Below, piece by piece: positions 20,910 to 36,262 of a stretch of DNA of 64,000 nt (its first letter is position 1; every line of letters starts with the position of its first letter). This DNA comes from Hoyosella rhizosphaerae (GTDB taxonomy: Bacteria; Actinomycetota; Actinomycetes; Mycobacteriales; Mycobacteriaceae). The notes beneath the pieces are model-generated. The model ran no database searches. It was not told the origin of the DNA and worked only from the letters and a program-made list of their open reading frames with translations. Where the stretch lies: assembly GCF_014643175.1 (NCBI RefSeq), contig NZ_BMJH01000001.1:1277926-1341925 (forward strand). Reading direction: 5' to 3'. The translations under genes and the position numbers were made by a program.

Positions 20910-21114
20910 GACAAAGAACACAACAACACAACCCCACCCCCACACAGGACACCACCACACCCTGCATCCCCCTACAGGGAACACACGAATGCTTAAGGTG
21001 GCATCACCGCCAGGGTGAATGCATGTGCTGTCTCAGACAGCCGGATAGTGACGCAACACGACAAGAAAAAACCACAATCATCAATAATGTTCACACTCAA
21101 CCACCACTTGAGAC

Positions 21115-26073
<4,959 letters not shown>

Positions 26074-26270
26074 CCTTCAACCACACCCCACAAAGGGGGC
26101 GCAATCAAAACAAAGAGCCAAACATCTGGCCAAACAAAAACTAGCAAAAACTAGTTACAAAAAATTTCGGGCCATGGCACCACCGACGAGGAAAGCAACC
26201 ACAACCCACCCATGAACACCTGAAAACAAGCACTCACGCGCTTTCCGGCATCCACGAATCATCAAAAAAA

Positions 26271-26305
26271 CAATGACACACTGTTGAGTTCTCAAACACC
26301 ACACC
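26271..26305 (-). promoter_or_regulatory. rrn leader boxA-like antitermination element
   Basis: On the minus strand the leader reads GTGTTTGAGAACTCAACAGT, followed by GTGTCATTG. This is the conserved actinobacterial rrn leader element (TGTTTGAGAACTCAA), placed about 210 nt upstream of mature 16S. It is probably bound by NusB/NusE. Confidence 0.75.
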
Positions 26306-26352
26306 CACAAGAAGAACTGCTCGCGCAGTTCCGTCGAGGGGAACGATTAGCC

Positions 26353-26382
26353 AGACTAGCACTAGTTAACCCTCGCAGGCAA
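26353..26382 (-). promoter_or_regulatory. Candidate rrn promoter
   Basis: Minus strand: TTGCCT (26382-26377) and TAGTCT (26358-26353) separated by 18 bases, resembling a sigma-A promoter, about 280 nt upstream of 16S. A GC-rich inverted repeat (ccgggtgaaaccggg type, near 26428-26442) lies further upstream. No experimental support. Confidence 0.45.
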
Positions 26383-26741
26383 ACCCGAAAAACGGGCGTC
26401 TACCTGGGTCTCTAGCCGCTTGCCTTCCCGGTTTCACCCGGTCCGGACTCGCTGGCCCCAAGAAAGTTACACACAAGAAAACTCAAACACAAACCACCAG
26501 GTCAAAGGCCTAACAACTTCCCCGCCACCGATACCGATGGAGCACCGACCGGAACTGGGCGCTCGCTGGCAGAGTTTTTCGCGCCCCAACCGGCCAGCTT
26601 TGCCCGATTAGTGGCACGTCGCGTGCTTTCCGCAACGCATGTTCACCAATGTTCACTCGTCCGACTGTTCCTGTAAGTAGTCGCTTCGCTTCACCATGAT
26701 CGGGTTGCCTTGTTCTGCCTGGCATCGAGAATGGAGCAAGG
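26383..26741. other. Divergent upstream region between rrn and nptA, no gene
   Basis: 359 bp with no convincing coding frame. A minus-strand frame (26510-26776) overlaps the start of the Na/Pi gene and shows no motif. The region should contain upstream rrn promoter elements on the minus strand and the promoter of the phosphate cassette on the plus strand. No PhoP/PhoB-type direct repeat was evident by eye. Confidence 0.45.
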
Positions 26742-27977
26742 GTGACAAACCCACACGACGCTGGCGCCTCCCTCACGGATGTATCCGTAGCGCCACCAGA
26801 TACACACCGCTTGCGCGGACCTCTGGACTTTCTACCGATTGACGACCGCGCGCAGAAGTTCGCAAACTGGATCGGCGTAGTGGTTGGTATCTACGTACTT
26901 ATCACCGCGGTGGGCTTGATTGGCAGTGGGTTCAAAGCCGCCACTGGCGATCAAGCGGCTCAGCTGTTTCAGTTCGCAGCCAACCCGTTCGTAGGACTCA
27001 TGATTGGTGTACTCGCTACGGCGGCTACCCAATCTTCCTCCACCACGACGTCAATCACTGTTGGCCTTGTCGCGGGCGGTCTGCCCTTAGCGATCGCAAT
27101 CCCGGTCTTGATGGGCGCAAACATTGGCACGACCCTGACCAATACTCTCGTGAGCCTTGGGATGGTGCGTGACAAAGAAGGCTTTAAGCGCGCCTTTGCC
27201 GCAGCCACTGTGCATGACTTCTTCAACTTGATCGCGGTTGCCATATTCCTACCGCTCGAGCTGGCCTTCGGATTGCTTGCCCGCGCATCGGGTTGGTTGT
27301 CGGAGCAAACATCGGGCACTGATGGTGGGCTATTCGCCGCTGTCTTTGGCTCCATCGGCGTCTTCGTCAAGGCGGTCACCACTCCAGGCTCGGCCGCCGT
27401 CATCTGGGCAGCCTCACCACTTCCTGACCCGTGGCGCGGTATTGCACTCATCGCAATTGGTATCGCGCTGATTCTCTTTGTCATCAGCTTGATCGGCAAG
27501 CTACTCAAGGTGCTGATGGTGGGTAAAGCCGCAGACGTCCTGCACTCCGCCATTGGTCGCGGCCCTCTGACGGGCATCGGCTCAGGCGCTGTGGTGACAG
27601 TGATGGTGCAATCGTCATCCACAACCACGAGTCTCGCGGTGCCGCTCGCTGGCTCCGGGCAATTTTCCTTGCGGCAGATTTATCCCTTTACCGTCGGAGC
27701 GAACATTGGAACCACGATCACCGCGCTGATCGCCGCATTCGGGTTTACCGGGATTGAAGCCTCATTGGCACTGCAAGCCGCGTATGTGCACTTGCTATTC
27801 AACTTGTTTGCCACCGCCGTAATTTTCGGGATCCCGTTCCTTCGTGTCCTTCCATTACGGGGCGCGACGTGGCTGGCACAAATTGGCACGGAGAACAAGC
27901 TTTATGCCGCAGCGTGGGTACTTGGAGTCTTTGTGTTGATCCCGCTGGCCCTGATTTTCCTGACAGTGATCTTCTAA
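26742..27977 (+). CDS. Na+/phosphate cotransporter, NptA/PF02690 family
   Basis: 411 aa, polytopic. Two inverted copies of the Na/Pi signature are visible: ATQSSSTTTSITVGLVAGG (residues about 88-106) with GANIGTTLTNTL after it, and MVQSSSTTTSLAVPLAGSG (about 288-306) with VGANIGTTITALIAAFG. The QSSS and GANIGTT motifs are the substrate and Na+ sites of the SLC34-like family. There are about 8-10 hydrophobic helices. There is no C-terminal PhoU domain, unlike many bacterial homologues. The start is GTG with GGAG five bases upstream. It is followed at 13 bp by a coiled-coil gene, which overlaps a phosphate-binding lipoprotein gene. The three probably form one phosphate-uptake unit. Confidence 0.93.
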   Translation: MTNPHDAGASLTDVSVAPPDTHRLRGPLDFLPIDDRAQKFANWIGVVVGIYVLITAVGLIGSGFKAATGDQAAQLFQFAANPFVGLMIGVLATAATQSSSTTTSITVGLVAGGLPLAIAIPVLMGANIGTTLTNTLVSLGMVRDKEGFKRAFAAATVHDFFNLIAVAIFLPLELAFGLLARASGWLSEQTSGTDGGLFAAVFGSIGVFVKAVTTPGSAAVIWAASPLPDPWRGIALIAIGIALILFVISLIGKLLKVLMVGKAADVLHSAIGRGPLTGIGSGAVVTVMVQSSSTTTSLAVPLAGSGQFSLRQIYPFTVGANIGTTITALIAAFGFTGIEASLALQAAYVHLLFNLFATAVIFGIPFLRVLPLRGATWLAQIGTENKLYAAAWVLGVFVLIPLALIFLTVIF

Positions 27978-27990
27978 AAAAGGGGGAGCT

Positions 27991-28281
27991 ATGAATACCC
28001 ACGATAACGATCGTCCTAGTCGCACTTCTGAAGAACTAGATAGAGAACTCGAAGCGCTCCTAGCCGAAGCCGAAGAAACGGTTGGACGGCTACGACGCGA
28101 GATGAAGCTTCGCAGGGAGAACGCTGCACAGCACGCTGAGATCGATCACCTAGTTGACCACATGGCCGATGCACAGGTGCGGTGGAGTGAAGTGCGCGCA
28201 TTCTTCAACGACGTCCTTCACCAGCTAGTTTCTCGCAACCACGGAGCAGAAGGAGAACACAAGGCAGGCGACCATGCGTAA
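27991..28281 (+). CDS. Small coiled-coil protein of the phosphate cassette
   Basis: 96 aa, soluble and very charged. Residues 10-50 are heptad-rich (SEELDRELEALLAEAEETVG, then RLRREMKLRRENAAQHAEID), predicting a coiled coil, then HLVDHMADAQVRWSEVRAFF and a His/Gly/Glu tail. GGGGGAG lies 5 bases before the ATG. It sits between the Na/Pi transporter and the phosphate-binding lipoprotein and overlaps the latter by 8 bp, so it is translationally coupled. No family recognised. Its place is where a PhoU-like regulator might be expected, and its helical nature fits a regulatory partner, but that is inference only. Confidence 0.8.
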   Translation: MNTHDNDRPSRTSEELDRELEALLAEAEETVGRLRREMKLRRENAAQHAEIDHLVDHMADAQVRWSEVRAFFNDVLHQLVSRNHGAEGEHKAGDHA

Positions 28282-29266
28282 GGCAAGCGTTCATAGAGTG
28301 ATTGTGGCTATGCCTGTCGTTGCCACCTCACTGCTACTTGTTGCTGGTTGTGGCGCCCAAGGGACTGAAATCGAGGTATCCGGGTCGTCTACGGTAGCTC
28401 CGATTACCGAGGCAATCGCCCGTGATGGCGGTTTTAATGTCACCGTCACGGCAGAGGGCACGACTGATGGTTTCGCGCGTTTCTGCACTGGAGAAACTCC
28501 TCTCAACAATGCTTCTGAAGCTATCCCAGGGGCAGGACAGCGCGTTGATTATGTAGCGATGTGCGCTGAAAACGGCGTGGAGTTTATCGAGCTGCCGATT
28601 GGGATTGACGCCTTAAGCGTGGTGCGAAACGAGGCAAATCGTTTCGCTCAAGATTTGTCCGTAAGCGAGTTGCGTGAGATCTGGGCTCCGGGCTCCGCGG
28701 TGTCGAATTGGAGTGACGTCCGCGATGAATGGCCAGACACTCCAATCGGCCTTTACGGTAGGCCGGATGGTTCGGGAACATTCGACTATTTCACTCACTT
28801 TATTGTGGGCGAGGCCGGTTCAATTCGGGACGACTACCAATCAACTGATGCCATGGATGAGCTGACTCAGTGGATTGCTGATGACGAAAATGCTCTCGGT
28901 TTCCTCGGTATCGGAAACTATCTCTCTGCTGACGAAGACGTTCGTGACCGGATAACGAATGTGGCGGTCGACGGGGTTTTTCCTTCGTTGAGCAATGCCC
29001 AGGATGGGCGCTACACACCACTGACTCGGCCACTGTTTGTTTATGTGTCAACGAGCGCATTGGAGGAGAATCCTGAGGTTGCCTCGTTCGTGGAGCATTA
29101 TCTGAAGACCGCGCAGGCGATGCTCCCGCGGGTGTATTTCTATCCCTTGCAGGGCGAGGTGTACCCACTTGTCCAGCAACGCTTTGATGACCGCATCACG
29201 GGCACGCTGTTGGGCGGCGATCCGTACAGCTCGGTTTCAATCATCGACACCTTACAGGCGCAGTAG
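28274..29266 (+). CDS. PstS/SphX-like phosphate-binding lipoprotein
   Basis: 330 aa. There is a signal peptide with lipobox at residues 17-27 (LLLVAGCGAQ; lipidated Cys near residue 26). The mature protein starts EIEVSGSSTVAPITEAIA, the canonical PstS phosphate-site loop, and later has YGRPDGSGTFDYFTHFIVG, the second ligand loop (DSGTF-type) of the SphX/PstS family. It is therefore an extracytoplasmic phosphate binder anchored to the membrane. No pstC, pstA or pstB gene is present nearby; instead it is encoded with a secondary Na/Pi cotransporter, which is unusual. It overlaps the upstream coiled-coil gene by 8 bp and is closed by the terminator at 29294. Confidence 0.92.
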   Translation: MRKASVHRVIVAMPVVATSLLLVAGCGAQGTEIEVSGSSTVAPITEAIARDGGFNVTVTAEGTTDGFARFCTGETPLNNASEAIPGAGQRVDYVAMCAENGVEFIELPIGIDALSVVRNEANRFAQDLSVSELREIWAPGSAVSNWSDVRDEWPDTPIGLYGRPDGSGTFDYFTHFIVGEAGSIRDDYQSTDAMDELTQWIADDENALGFLGIGNYLSADEDVRDRITNVAVDGVFPSLSNAQDGRYTPLTRPLFVYVSTSALEENPEVASFVEHYLKTAQAMLPRVYFYPLQGEVYPLVQQRFDDRITGTLLGGDPYSSVSIIDTLQAQ

Positions 29267-29293
29267 GCTTACACGCCCAGTAGGCGCAAACGG

Positions 29294-29334
29294 CCTGGCC
29301 CGGCTACCGAAGTTCGGTAGCCGGGCCAGGTTTT
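29294..29334 (+). terminator. Intrinsic terminator after the phosphate cassette
   Basis: Eighteen-base arms (29294-29311 and 29313-29330) are perfectly complementary around one base, followed by TTTT. It lies between the plus-strand lipoprotein gene and the convergent groEL2 gene and may insulate both. Confidence 0.9.
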
Positions 29335-29354
29335 ATGGTTTGCGCGGACTTAGC

Positions 29355-31022
<1,668 letters not shown>

Positions 31023-31112
31023 TCACGTGGATCGCCCGCTATACGCGGTTGGCCAGGCGCGGTGCCCGCGACGGACGATCAGGGTGTCAATACCTGATCT
31101 CACCGTCCCGAC

Positions 31113-31139
31113 CTAGCACTCTCATGTGTTGAGTGCCAA
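31113..31139 (-). promoter_or_regulatory. CIRCE element 1 (HrcA operator), groEL2-proximal
   Basis: Half-sites ctagcactc (31113-31121) and gagtgccaa (31131-31139) separated by exactly nine bases match the CIRCE consensus TTAGCACTC-N9-GAGTGCTAA with few differences. It lies about 130 bp upstream of groEL2. HrcA represses from this element in the absence of heat stress (established for the family). Confidence 0.9.
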
Positions 31140-31147
31140 ACCCATGT

Positions 31148-31174
31148 TTAGCACTCAACACATGAGAGTGCAAG
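31148..31174 (-). promoter_or_regulatory. CIRCE element 2 (HrcA operator) overlapping a promoter
   Basis: Half-sites ttagcactc (31148-31156) and gagtgcaag (31166-31174), spacer nine bases. On the minus strand a sigma-A-like promoter lies inside it: TTGCAC, 17 bases, TAAACA, so HrcA binding would occlude RNA polymerase. Its nine-base spacer is the exact complement of that in element 1. Confidence 0.9.
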
Positions 31175-31313
31175 ACAGAAAACGTGGTGTCGGTATCCGC
31201 GCTGAGCGAACAGCACAATGAAGTGTGGGATTCTGGCGGGGGCCAATACTGCACTGGCCAATTGTGTGGCCCACATTTTCACGCAAGCGCAAACCGCGCA
31301 AAGGAGGACGTAG

Positions 31314-32243
31314 ATGCCGCACCCATCGCCAACCCGCGCCTCTCCCCTCCCCCCACGAGACGGCGTCGATGCCGCATGGATTCGGTTCCCTGATAATTCA
31401 CCGTGGAAAACTGTGGGCGACGCAATCTTCCACCGCTACCCTGACCACTGGGATCGCTTCTCCGCGCGTCTTGCCAACGGCGATGTCATTGATGCCGAGG
31501 GCAAAGCGGTCGCGCACGCCACACCGGTAGTGAACGGAATGACGCTGTACTACTACCGAGACCTTCCTGACGAAACCCCACCACCACGCGGCATTCACGT
31601 ACTGCACCAGGACAAAAACCTCGTCGTAGCTGACAAACCACACTTCATGGCAACCATGCCCCGGGGGCGCCACATCCGGTACTCAGCTACGGTCCTACTC
31701 CGGCAACAGCTTGGTCTACCTGAGTTGTCACCAGTTCATCGCCTCGACCGACCAACCGCAGGCGTCCTCATGTTCGCAACGAACGCGTCAGTCCGAGCGC
31801 CGTATCAGCAACTCTTCGCCAGGCGCGCAGTCGAGAAAATGTACGAAGCTATCGCTTCGGCACCTGGTCAGGTCGAGTTTCCTCAGACCGTACGAAACCG
31901 GATAGTGAAGGTCGAAGGAAACCGGCAAGCTGCCATCACAGACGGAGAGGTCAATGCGATCACGCATATTGAGCTCGCGCGCCTACTTTCAGAAACGCAC
32001 GCCCTGTATCGACTCACGCCGCTCACCGGACGCACTCACCAACTGCGCATACACATGAACTCACTGGGACTCCCACTTATCGGTGACGACCTCTACCCCG
32101 ACATCAAGGCCACAGCGACAGATGACTTCTCGGCTCCGCTGCAACTTTTGGCCAGATCGGTCACGTTCGTCGACCCGATCAGCGGATCTCGACGCAGCTT
32201 CACCAGCGAACAAACGCTCGACTTCGTGCAGAAGCCTCGATAG
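31314..32243 (+). CDS. RluA-family RNA pseudouridine synthase
   Basis: 309 aa. The catalytic motif HRLDRPTAGVLMFA (about residues 141-154) has the nucleophile Asp, and a further family motif is TGRTHQLRIHMNSLGLPLIGDD (about 242-263). VVADKPHFMATMP matches the RluA/RluD core strand. An N-terminal extension of about 95 residues has no clear S4 domain. AAAGGAGG lies 7 bases before the ATG. The gene is divergent from groEL2, sharing the CIRCE-bearing region, and convergent with the HAD gene 6 bp downstream. The exact target uridine cannot be told from sequence alone. Confidence 0.92.
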   Translation: MPHPSPTRASPLPPRDGVDAAWIRFPDNSPWKTVGDAIFHRYPDHWDRFSARLANGDVIDAEGKAVAHATPVVNGMTLYYYRDLPDETPPPRGIHVLHQDKNLVVADKPHFMATMPRGRHIRYSATVLLRQQLGLPELSPVHRLDRPTAGVLMFATNASVRAPYQQLFARRAVEKMYEAIASAPGQVEFPQTVRNRIVKVEGNRQAAITDGEVNAITHIELARLLSETHALYRLTPLTGRTHQLRIHMNSLGLPLIGDDLYPDIKATATDDFSAPLQLLARSVTFVDPISGSRRSFTSEQTLDFVQKPR

Positions 32244-32249
32244 CGCTTC

Positions 32250-33032
32250 TCAGTCTTGCGTCAGACCCAAAACCCCTGGGAGGTCACTCACCGAATCGAT
32301 AACGTGATGTGGTTTGGTCTTAGAACCTTCAAGTTGTGGGGCGTGGAACTTCCCCGTACGCACCAATACTCCGCGCATTCCGGCAGCTTGACTGGCGAGC
32401 ACGTCATTGATGAGGTCGTCGCCCACCATCATCGTATTTTTAGGTGCAATACCCAATGCCTGCGCAGCGGTGTCAAACGCATGCTGCGACGGCTTGCCCA
32501 CAACTGTGATCGCAGAGTTTCCGGCCGCCTCAAGCCCCGGAATGTACGCGCCCACGTCGAGTTTCAAGCCAGAGTTTGTAGCCCATGTCAGACCTCGATG
32601 CATGGCAACCACTGGAACGCCATCCACCATTAATTGGACCACCCTGCTCAAGTTTTCATGGCTATATTCCGGGCCGGCGCCACCAAGAACGATGACATCG
32701 GGGTCCTTGGAAGACCACGTCACTTCATCCATATCGATGAAGACGTCGCCGTGGTTAAGAACCCAGCACCGCGCTCGCGGATAGTTTTCCCGAATGTACT
32801 CGGCCGTCAGATGGGCCGCCGTGACAATGTCTTCAGTTTCGGCAGGTATCCCAAGCTTGCGCAGTTTGGCCGCAATCAACTCTCGGGTGAGCGAAGTAGT
32901 GCTGGTGAGAAACCCGCATTTATAACCGGCGTCGCCGACAGTCTGGACCGTTTCCGCCGCGCCCTCGATGGCGTGCCATGACGTGACGAGAACTCCGTCA
33001 ATGTCAAAAAGTACTCCGTCGATGTGAGCCAT
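32250..33032 (-). CDS. HAD-superfamily hydrolase class IIA (HDHD2/LHPP-like)
   Basis: 260 aa from the ATG at 33032 (MAHIDGVLFDIDGVLVTSW); an upstream in-frame ATG at 33089 gives an unconserved start. Motif I is FDIDGVL, motif II FLTSTTS, motif III Lys in VVGKPSQHAFDTAAQ, and motif IV VGDDLINDVLASQAAGMRGVLV. It resembles HDHD2 and phospholysine phosphohistidine inorganic pyrophosphate phosphatase, so a small phosphomonoester or phosphoramidate substrate is likely. It is convergent with the pseudouridine synthase and divergent from moeA. The M. tuberculosis locus between groEL2 and moeA2 has a different gene here as far as I recall. Confidence 0.88.
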   Translation of the reverse strand: MAHIDGVLFDIDGVLVTSWHAIEGAAETVQTVGDAGYKCGFLTSTTSLTRELIAAKLRKLGIPAETEDIVTAAHLTAEYIRENYPRARCWVLNHGDVFIDMDEVTWSSKDPDVIVLGGAGPEYSHENLSRVVQLMVDGVPVVAMHRGLTWATNSGLKLDVGAYIPGLEAAGNSAITVVGKPSQHAFDTAAQALGIAPKNTMMVGDDLINDVLASQAAGMRGVLVRTGKFHAPQLEGSKTKPHHVIDSVSDLPGVLGLTQD

Positions 33033-33184
33033 ACGTTCGACGATACTCACCCGACGGTTGCACCTTGCAGCAGGTTGCAGAAAGTTCACTGTCTACACAC
33101 AAACGTCACCTAGCGGAAACTGCTTGTATTGCGGTTTAGTGACCTGCCGTACCGAATGGCACGTGCACACAGCACAATCAAAAG

Positions 33185-34387
33185 ATGCGTTCAGTCAGCG
33201 AGCACGAATCGGCCATTTCAGAACTACTCACAGGTCGACCCGAATATGAAGCCACACTTTCTGCCGCGCAAGGCAAAATACTAGCCCGCGACGTGATTGC
33301 TCCCCGGCCACTGCCCGGCTTCGATAACTCCGCAATGGACGGGTATGCCGTTGTTGCGTCTGATATCGCAGCCGCAGGCTCCGATTCTCCAGTTTCTCTG
33401 CCGGTCGCCGCCGATATTCCTGCTGGAAGAACTGATATTCCTGCACTAGAACCCGGTAGCGCACATCGGATCATGACAGGCGCCGCAGTACCTGATGGTG
33501 CAGACGCCATCGTGCCCGTGGAACTTACAGATGGTGCGACTTCAGTAGTAACAATCAATGGCGCTGTTGCGTCAGGTAAACACATCCGCCGTACCGGCGA
33601 GGACATAAATACGGGCGAAGTCGCGCTGCACCGCGGCCAGGTGTTGTGTGCACCGCAACTGGGATTGCTCGCGGCACTCGGTTACGCGACAGTTCCTATT
33701 GTTCCGCCTATGCGCGTGGTCGTGCTGTCCACCGGCAGTGAACTCGTTGCGCCCGGCCAAGCATTGCGGCATGGCGAAATTTACGAGTCGAACGGAATCA
33801 TGCTGGCCGCTGCAGTACGCGAAGCTGGGGGCGAGGCAGCACAACTTCGCTTTGTTAGCGACGACCAAGAAGAGTTTCTCTCCACTTTGCGCCAGCACGC
33901 GGCTGATGCCGACCTCATCATCACTTCAGGTGGAGTGAGCGCTGGCGCCTACGAAGTTGTCAAAGACAGCTTGGCCGGTAGGGGCGTGGAGTTTGTCAAA
34001 GTTGCGATGCAACCCGGAATGCCGCAAGGGTGCGGACTTTTTGAAGGAACTCCCATCGTGACGTTGCCTGGCAACCCCGTCAGCGCGTTGATTTCCTTCG
34101 AAGTATTTCTGCGCCCTGCACTGCGAAGCGCGATGGGGTTCGCCGACGTTACTCGGCTACGGCATCGAGCGCGCGTCACCGAAAACATCCGGTCAATGGC
34201 CGGGAAACGCCAGTTTAGGCGGGGCATCTTCGATCAAGACAAAGGCACAGTCGAATTAATTGGCCCACCAGCATCACATTTTCTTCGCTGGTTGGCGTTG
34301 TCTAACTGTCTCGTCGAAATCCCCGAAGACGTCACGGAGATCGAAGCGGGCACTGAGGTTCCAGTGTGGGACCTGCGCTGTACTTAA
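33185..34387 (+). CDS. moeA: Molybdopterin molybdenumtransferase MoeA
   Basis: 400 aa. MoeA ligates molybdate to adenylylated molybdopterin to form the molybdenum cofactor. Visible family features: RPLPGFDNSAMDGYAV (residues about 40-55), the MPT-binding SGGVSAGAYEVVKD (about 250), QPGMPQGCGLFEGTPIVTLPGNPVSALISFEVF (about 279-311), and domain IV to the end. The position before psd and pssA matches M. tuberculosis moeA2 (Rv0438c). No other molybdenum cofactor gene lies in the window. The stop codon is inside a 14-bp tandem duplication (34374-34403). Confidence 0.95.
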   Translation: MRSVSEHESAISELLTGRPEYEATLSAAQGKILARDVIAPRPLPGFDNSAMDGYAVVASDIAAAGSDSPVSLPVAADIPAGRTDIPALEPGSAHRIMTGAAVPDGADAIVPVELTDGATSVVTINGAVASGKHIRRTGEDINTGEVALHRGQVLCAPQLGLLAALGYATVPIVPPMRVVVLSTGSELVAPGQALRHGEIYESNGIMLAAAVREAGGEAAQLRFVSDDQEEFLSTLRQHAADADLIITSGGVSAGAYEVVKDSLAGRGVEFVKVAMQPGMPQGCGLFEGTPIVTLPGNPVSALISFEVFLRPALRSAMGFADVTRLRHRARVTENIRSMAGKRQFRRGIFDQDKGTVELIGPPASHFLRWLALSNCLVEIPEDVTEIEAGTEVPVWDLRCT

Positions 34388-34403
34388 TATGCGCTGTACT
34401 TAA
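34374..34403. repeat. 14-bp tandem duplication at the moeA stop codon
   Basis: tgcgctgtacttaa occurs at 34374-34387 and again at 34390-34403. The first copy includes the moeA TAA stop, so a second in-frame-like stop cassette follows it. Probably a slippage duplication. Confidence 0.85.
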
Positions 34404-34486
34404 GCACCGACGCAACCCGACATACCTGACGCATGTCGCACATAACTTCGGTGCCGTAGTCTACATTCCAGAGATCGGCGACACAC

Positions 34487-35245
34487 ATGTCCGATGACGA
34501 TGGATATCAAAGTAAGGGAGGGCATCCGACAGTGGCCCGCAAACCTATTCCTCCTGGGCAAGAACCCAGAAACCCTGTGGGGCACGCCCTCGGGCTCGTT
34601 CGCGACCACATCCCGCCCGTACACCCGGCAGGAATCCCATTCATCGTGGTTCCGTTGGCCGTAGCTGCGCTCGGTCGCAAATCCCGACTTGTTCGCACAG
34701 CCGGACTTGGCCTTGCTGTGGCAAACGCGACGTTCTTCCGGCACCCCAACAGGGTTCCACCAACCCGTCCAGGCGTGGTTGTGTCGCCCGCTGACGGCGA
34801 GGTGACACTGGTAGACATGGCGGTACCACCGGCTGAGCTCGAACTCGGCGCCGAACCGCTCCCCCGTGTCAGTGTCTTCCTATCAGTTCTGGACGTTCAT
34901 GTTCAGCGAACCCCCGTCGCGGGGCAGGTAGTGAACGTGATTCACAAGTCGGGGAAATTCTTGTCGGCCGATCTAGATGAAGCCAGCGACGCAAACGAGC
35001 GCAACAGCATGCTGCTTCGCACACCGACTGGGCACGAGGTCGTTGTCGTTCAGATTGCTGGACTTATCGCCCGACGAATCATCTGTGACGCACGCTCAGG
35101 CGATGTTTTTCCACTCGGAGAAACGTACGGGTTGATCCGGTTCGGGTCACGCGTTGACACTTACCTTCCGAAAGGCACTCGCATCCTTGCAGAGCGTGGC
35201 CAGCGTGTGATCGGAGCGGAAACGGTGATCGCCGAACTGGTCTGA
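34487..35245 (+). CDS. psd: Phosphatidylserine decarboxylase
   Basis: 252 aa. It decarboxylates phosphatidylserine to phosphatidylethanolamine at the membrane. It belongs to the short actinobacterial Psd class. Family motifs: [13 protein letters not shown] (about residues 97-109), [18 protein letters not shown] (with the His of the maturation triad), and the self-cleavage Gly-Ser in [11 protein letters not shown] near residue 225, where the pyruvoyl group forms. One or two hydrophobic segments lie between residues 40 and 80. pssA follows 55 bp downstream and supplies the substrate. Confidence 0.95.
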   Translation: MSDDDGYQSKGGHPTVARKPIPPGQEPRNPVGHALGLVRDHIPPVHPAGIPFIVVPLAVAALGRKSRLVRTAGLGLAVANATFFRHPNRVPPTRPGVVVSPADGEVTLVDMAVPPAELELGAEPLPRVSVFLSVLDVHVQRTPVAGQVVNVIHKSGKFLSADLDEASDANERNSMLLRTPTGHEVVVVQIAGLIARRIICDARSGDVFPLGETYGLIRFGSRVDTYLPKGTRILAERGQRVIGAETVIAELV

Positions 35246-35300
35246 CCAGTAGCGCGTCACATTACTGTTGATTGAGGAATCACATGACGCAGGTGCCAAG

Positions 35301-36236
35301 ATGACTGAGGGTCGCAACCAAGCACGTCACAACCGACCGGCCGTGACGTCCAACGAGCAATCGCCTCCCATTCGAAGCGCCGGCGTGCGATTGCTGCCTA
35401 GCGCCATCACAATTTTGGCACTCTGCGCCGGACTCTCAGCGGTGAAGTTCGGCCTTGAGGGCCGGATTGGGCTCGCCATTGCGGCAATCGGCGCGGCGGC
35501 CATCCTCGACGGGGTTGATGGCCGCATCGCACGATTGCTCGACGCCACCACCAAGATTGGGGCTGAGCTTGATTCGTTGTGCGATGCAATCAACTTTGGT
35601 GTGGCACCGGCACTAGTTATTTATGTGACGCTTCTGCACGGCAACAACGGCGGCTGGATCGTCGCACTGGTCTACGTCGTTGCGATTGTTCTTCGTCTTG
35701 CCCGGTTTAATGTGCTCACCGACGACGAGAACGCACCCGCATATCGAAAAGATTATTTTGTTGGAGTCCCATCCCCGGCGGGAGGTCTCATCGCGCTCGC
35801 GCCGCTTGCCGCATGGGAACAGTGGGGTACGGGGTGGTGGACTTCGTTCCCGTTCGTCGCTGCATGGACAGTCGGCGCCGCAGCACTGATCGTCAGTCGC
35901 GTACCGACGATGGCCATGAAGCAGGTTTCGGTGCCCCCGAAGATGGCTGCGCTGCTGCTTATCGTGGTTGCGCTGGTGGCGGCGGGGACAATCACATATC
36001 CCTACGTTGTGCTCGTGGCACTAGTCCTGGTGTATCTCGCTCATATCCCCTACGCGATTCACTCCAAACGATGGGTCGCCGCACGCCCCGAAACTTGGGA
36101 TATCCCGCCCGGGGAGCGTCGCGCGCTGCGCCGTTCGAGCGCACAGCGCCGATCCTTGACGCGCCTTGGTATGCGCCGATCTAAGCCAAAAGGTCGATCT
36201 TCCCGCGTTGCTGGGCGCGGTAGGTCCCGCCGTTAG
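35301..36236 (+). CDS. pssA: CDP-diacylglycerol-serine O-phosphatidyltransferase
   Basis: 311 aa from the ATG at 35301; a TTG at 35268 is in frame but has no better support. It makes phosphatidylserine from CDP-diacylglycerol and serine. The CDP-alcohol phosphatidyltransferase signature DG-x2-AR-x8-G-x3-D-x3-D is complete in DGVDGRIARLLDATTKIGAELDSLCD. About eight hydrophobic helices follow. The last 50 residues are strongly basic (many Arg, Lys and Ser), suggesting a cytoplasmic tail on anionic lipid. The psd-pssA-CDC48 order matches Rv0437c-Rv0435c. Confidence 0.95.
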   Translation: MTEGRNQARHNRPAVTSNEQSPPIRSAGVRLLPSAITILALCAGLSAVKFGLEGRIGLAIAAIGAAAILDGVDGRIARLLDATTKIGAELDSLCDAINFGVAPALVIYVTLLHGNNGGWIVALVYVVAIVLRLARFNVLTDDENAPAYRKDYFVGVPSPAGGLIALAPLAAWEQWGTGWWTSFPFVAAWTVGAAALIVSRVPTMAMKQVSVPPKMAALLLIVVALVAAGTITYPYVVLVALVLVYLAHIPYAIHSKRWVAARPETWDIPPGERRALRRSSAQRRSLTRLGMRRSKPKGRSSRVAGRGRSRR

Positions 36237-36262
36237 TTCGCTCTGCGTCTAGGCTCGTACAC

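Noticed and set aside
26510-26776. 88-aa minus-strand ORF upstream of the Na/Pi transporter
   Set aside because: It overlaps the transporter start, shows no motif, and lies in the rrn upstream promoter region.
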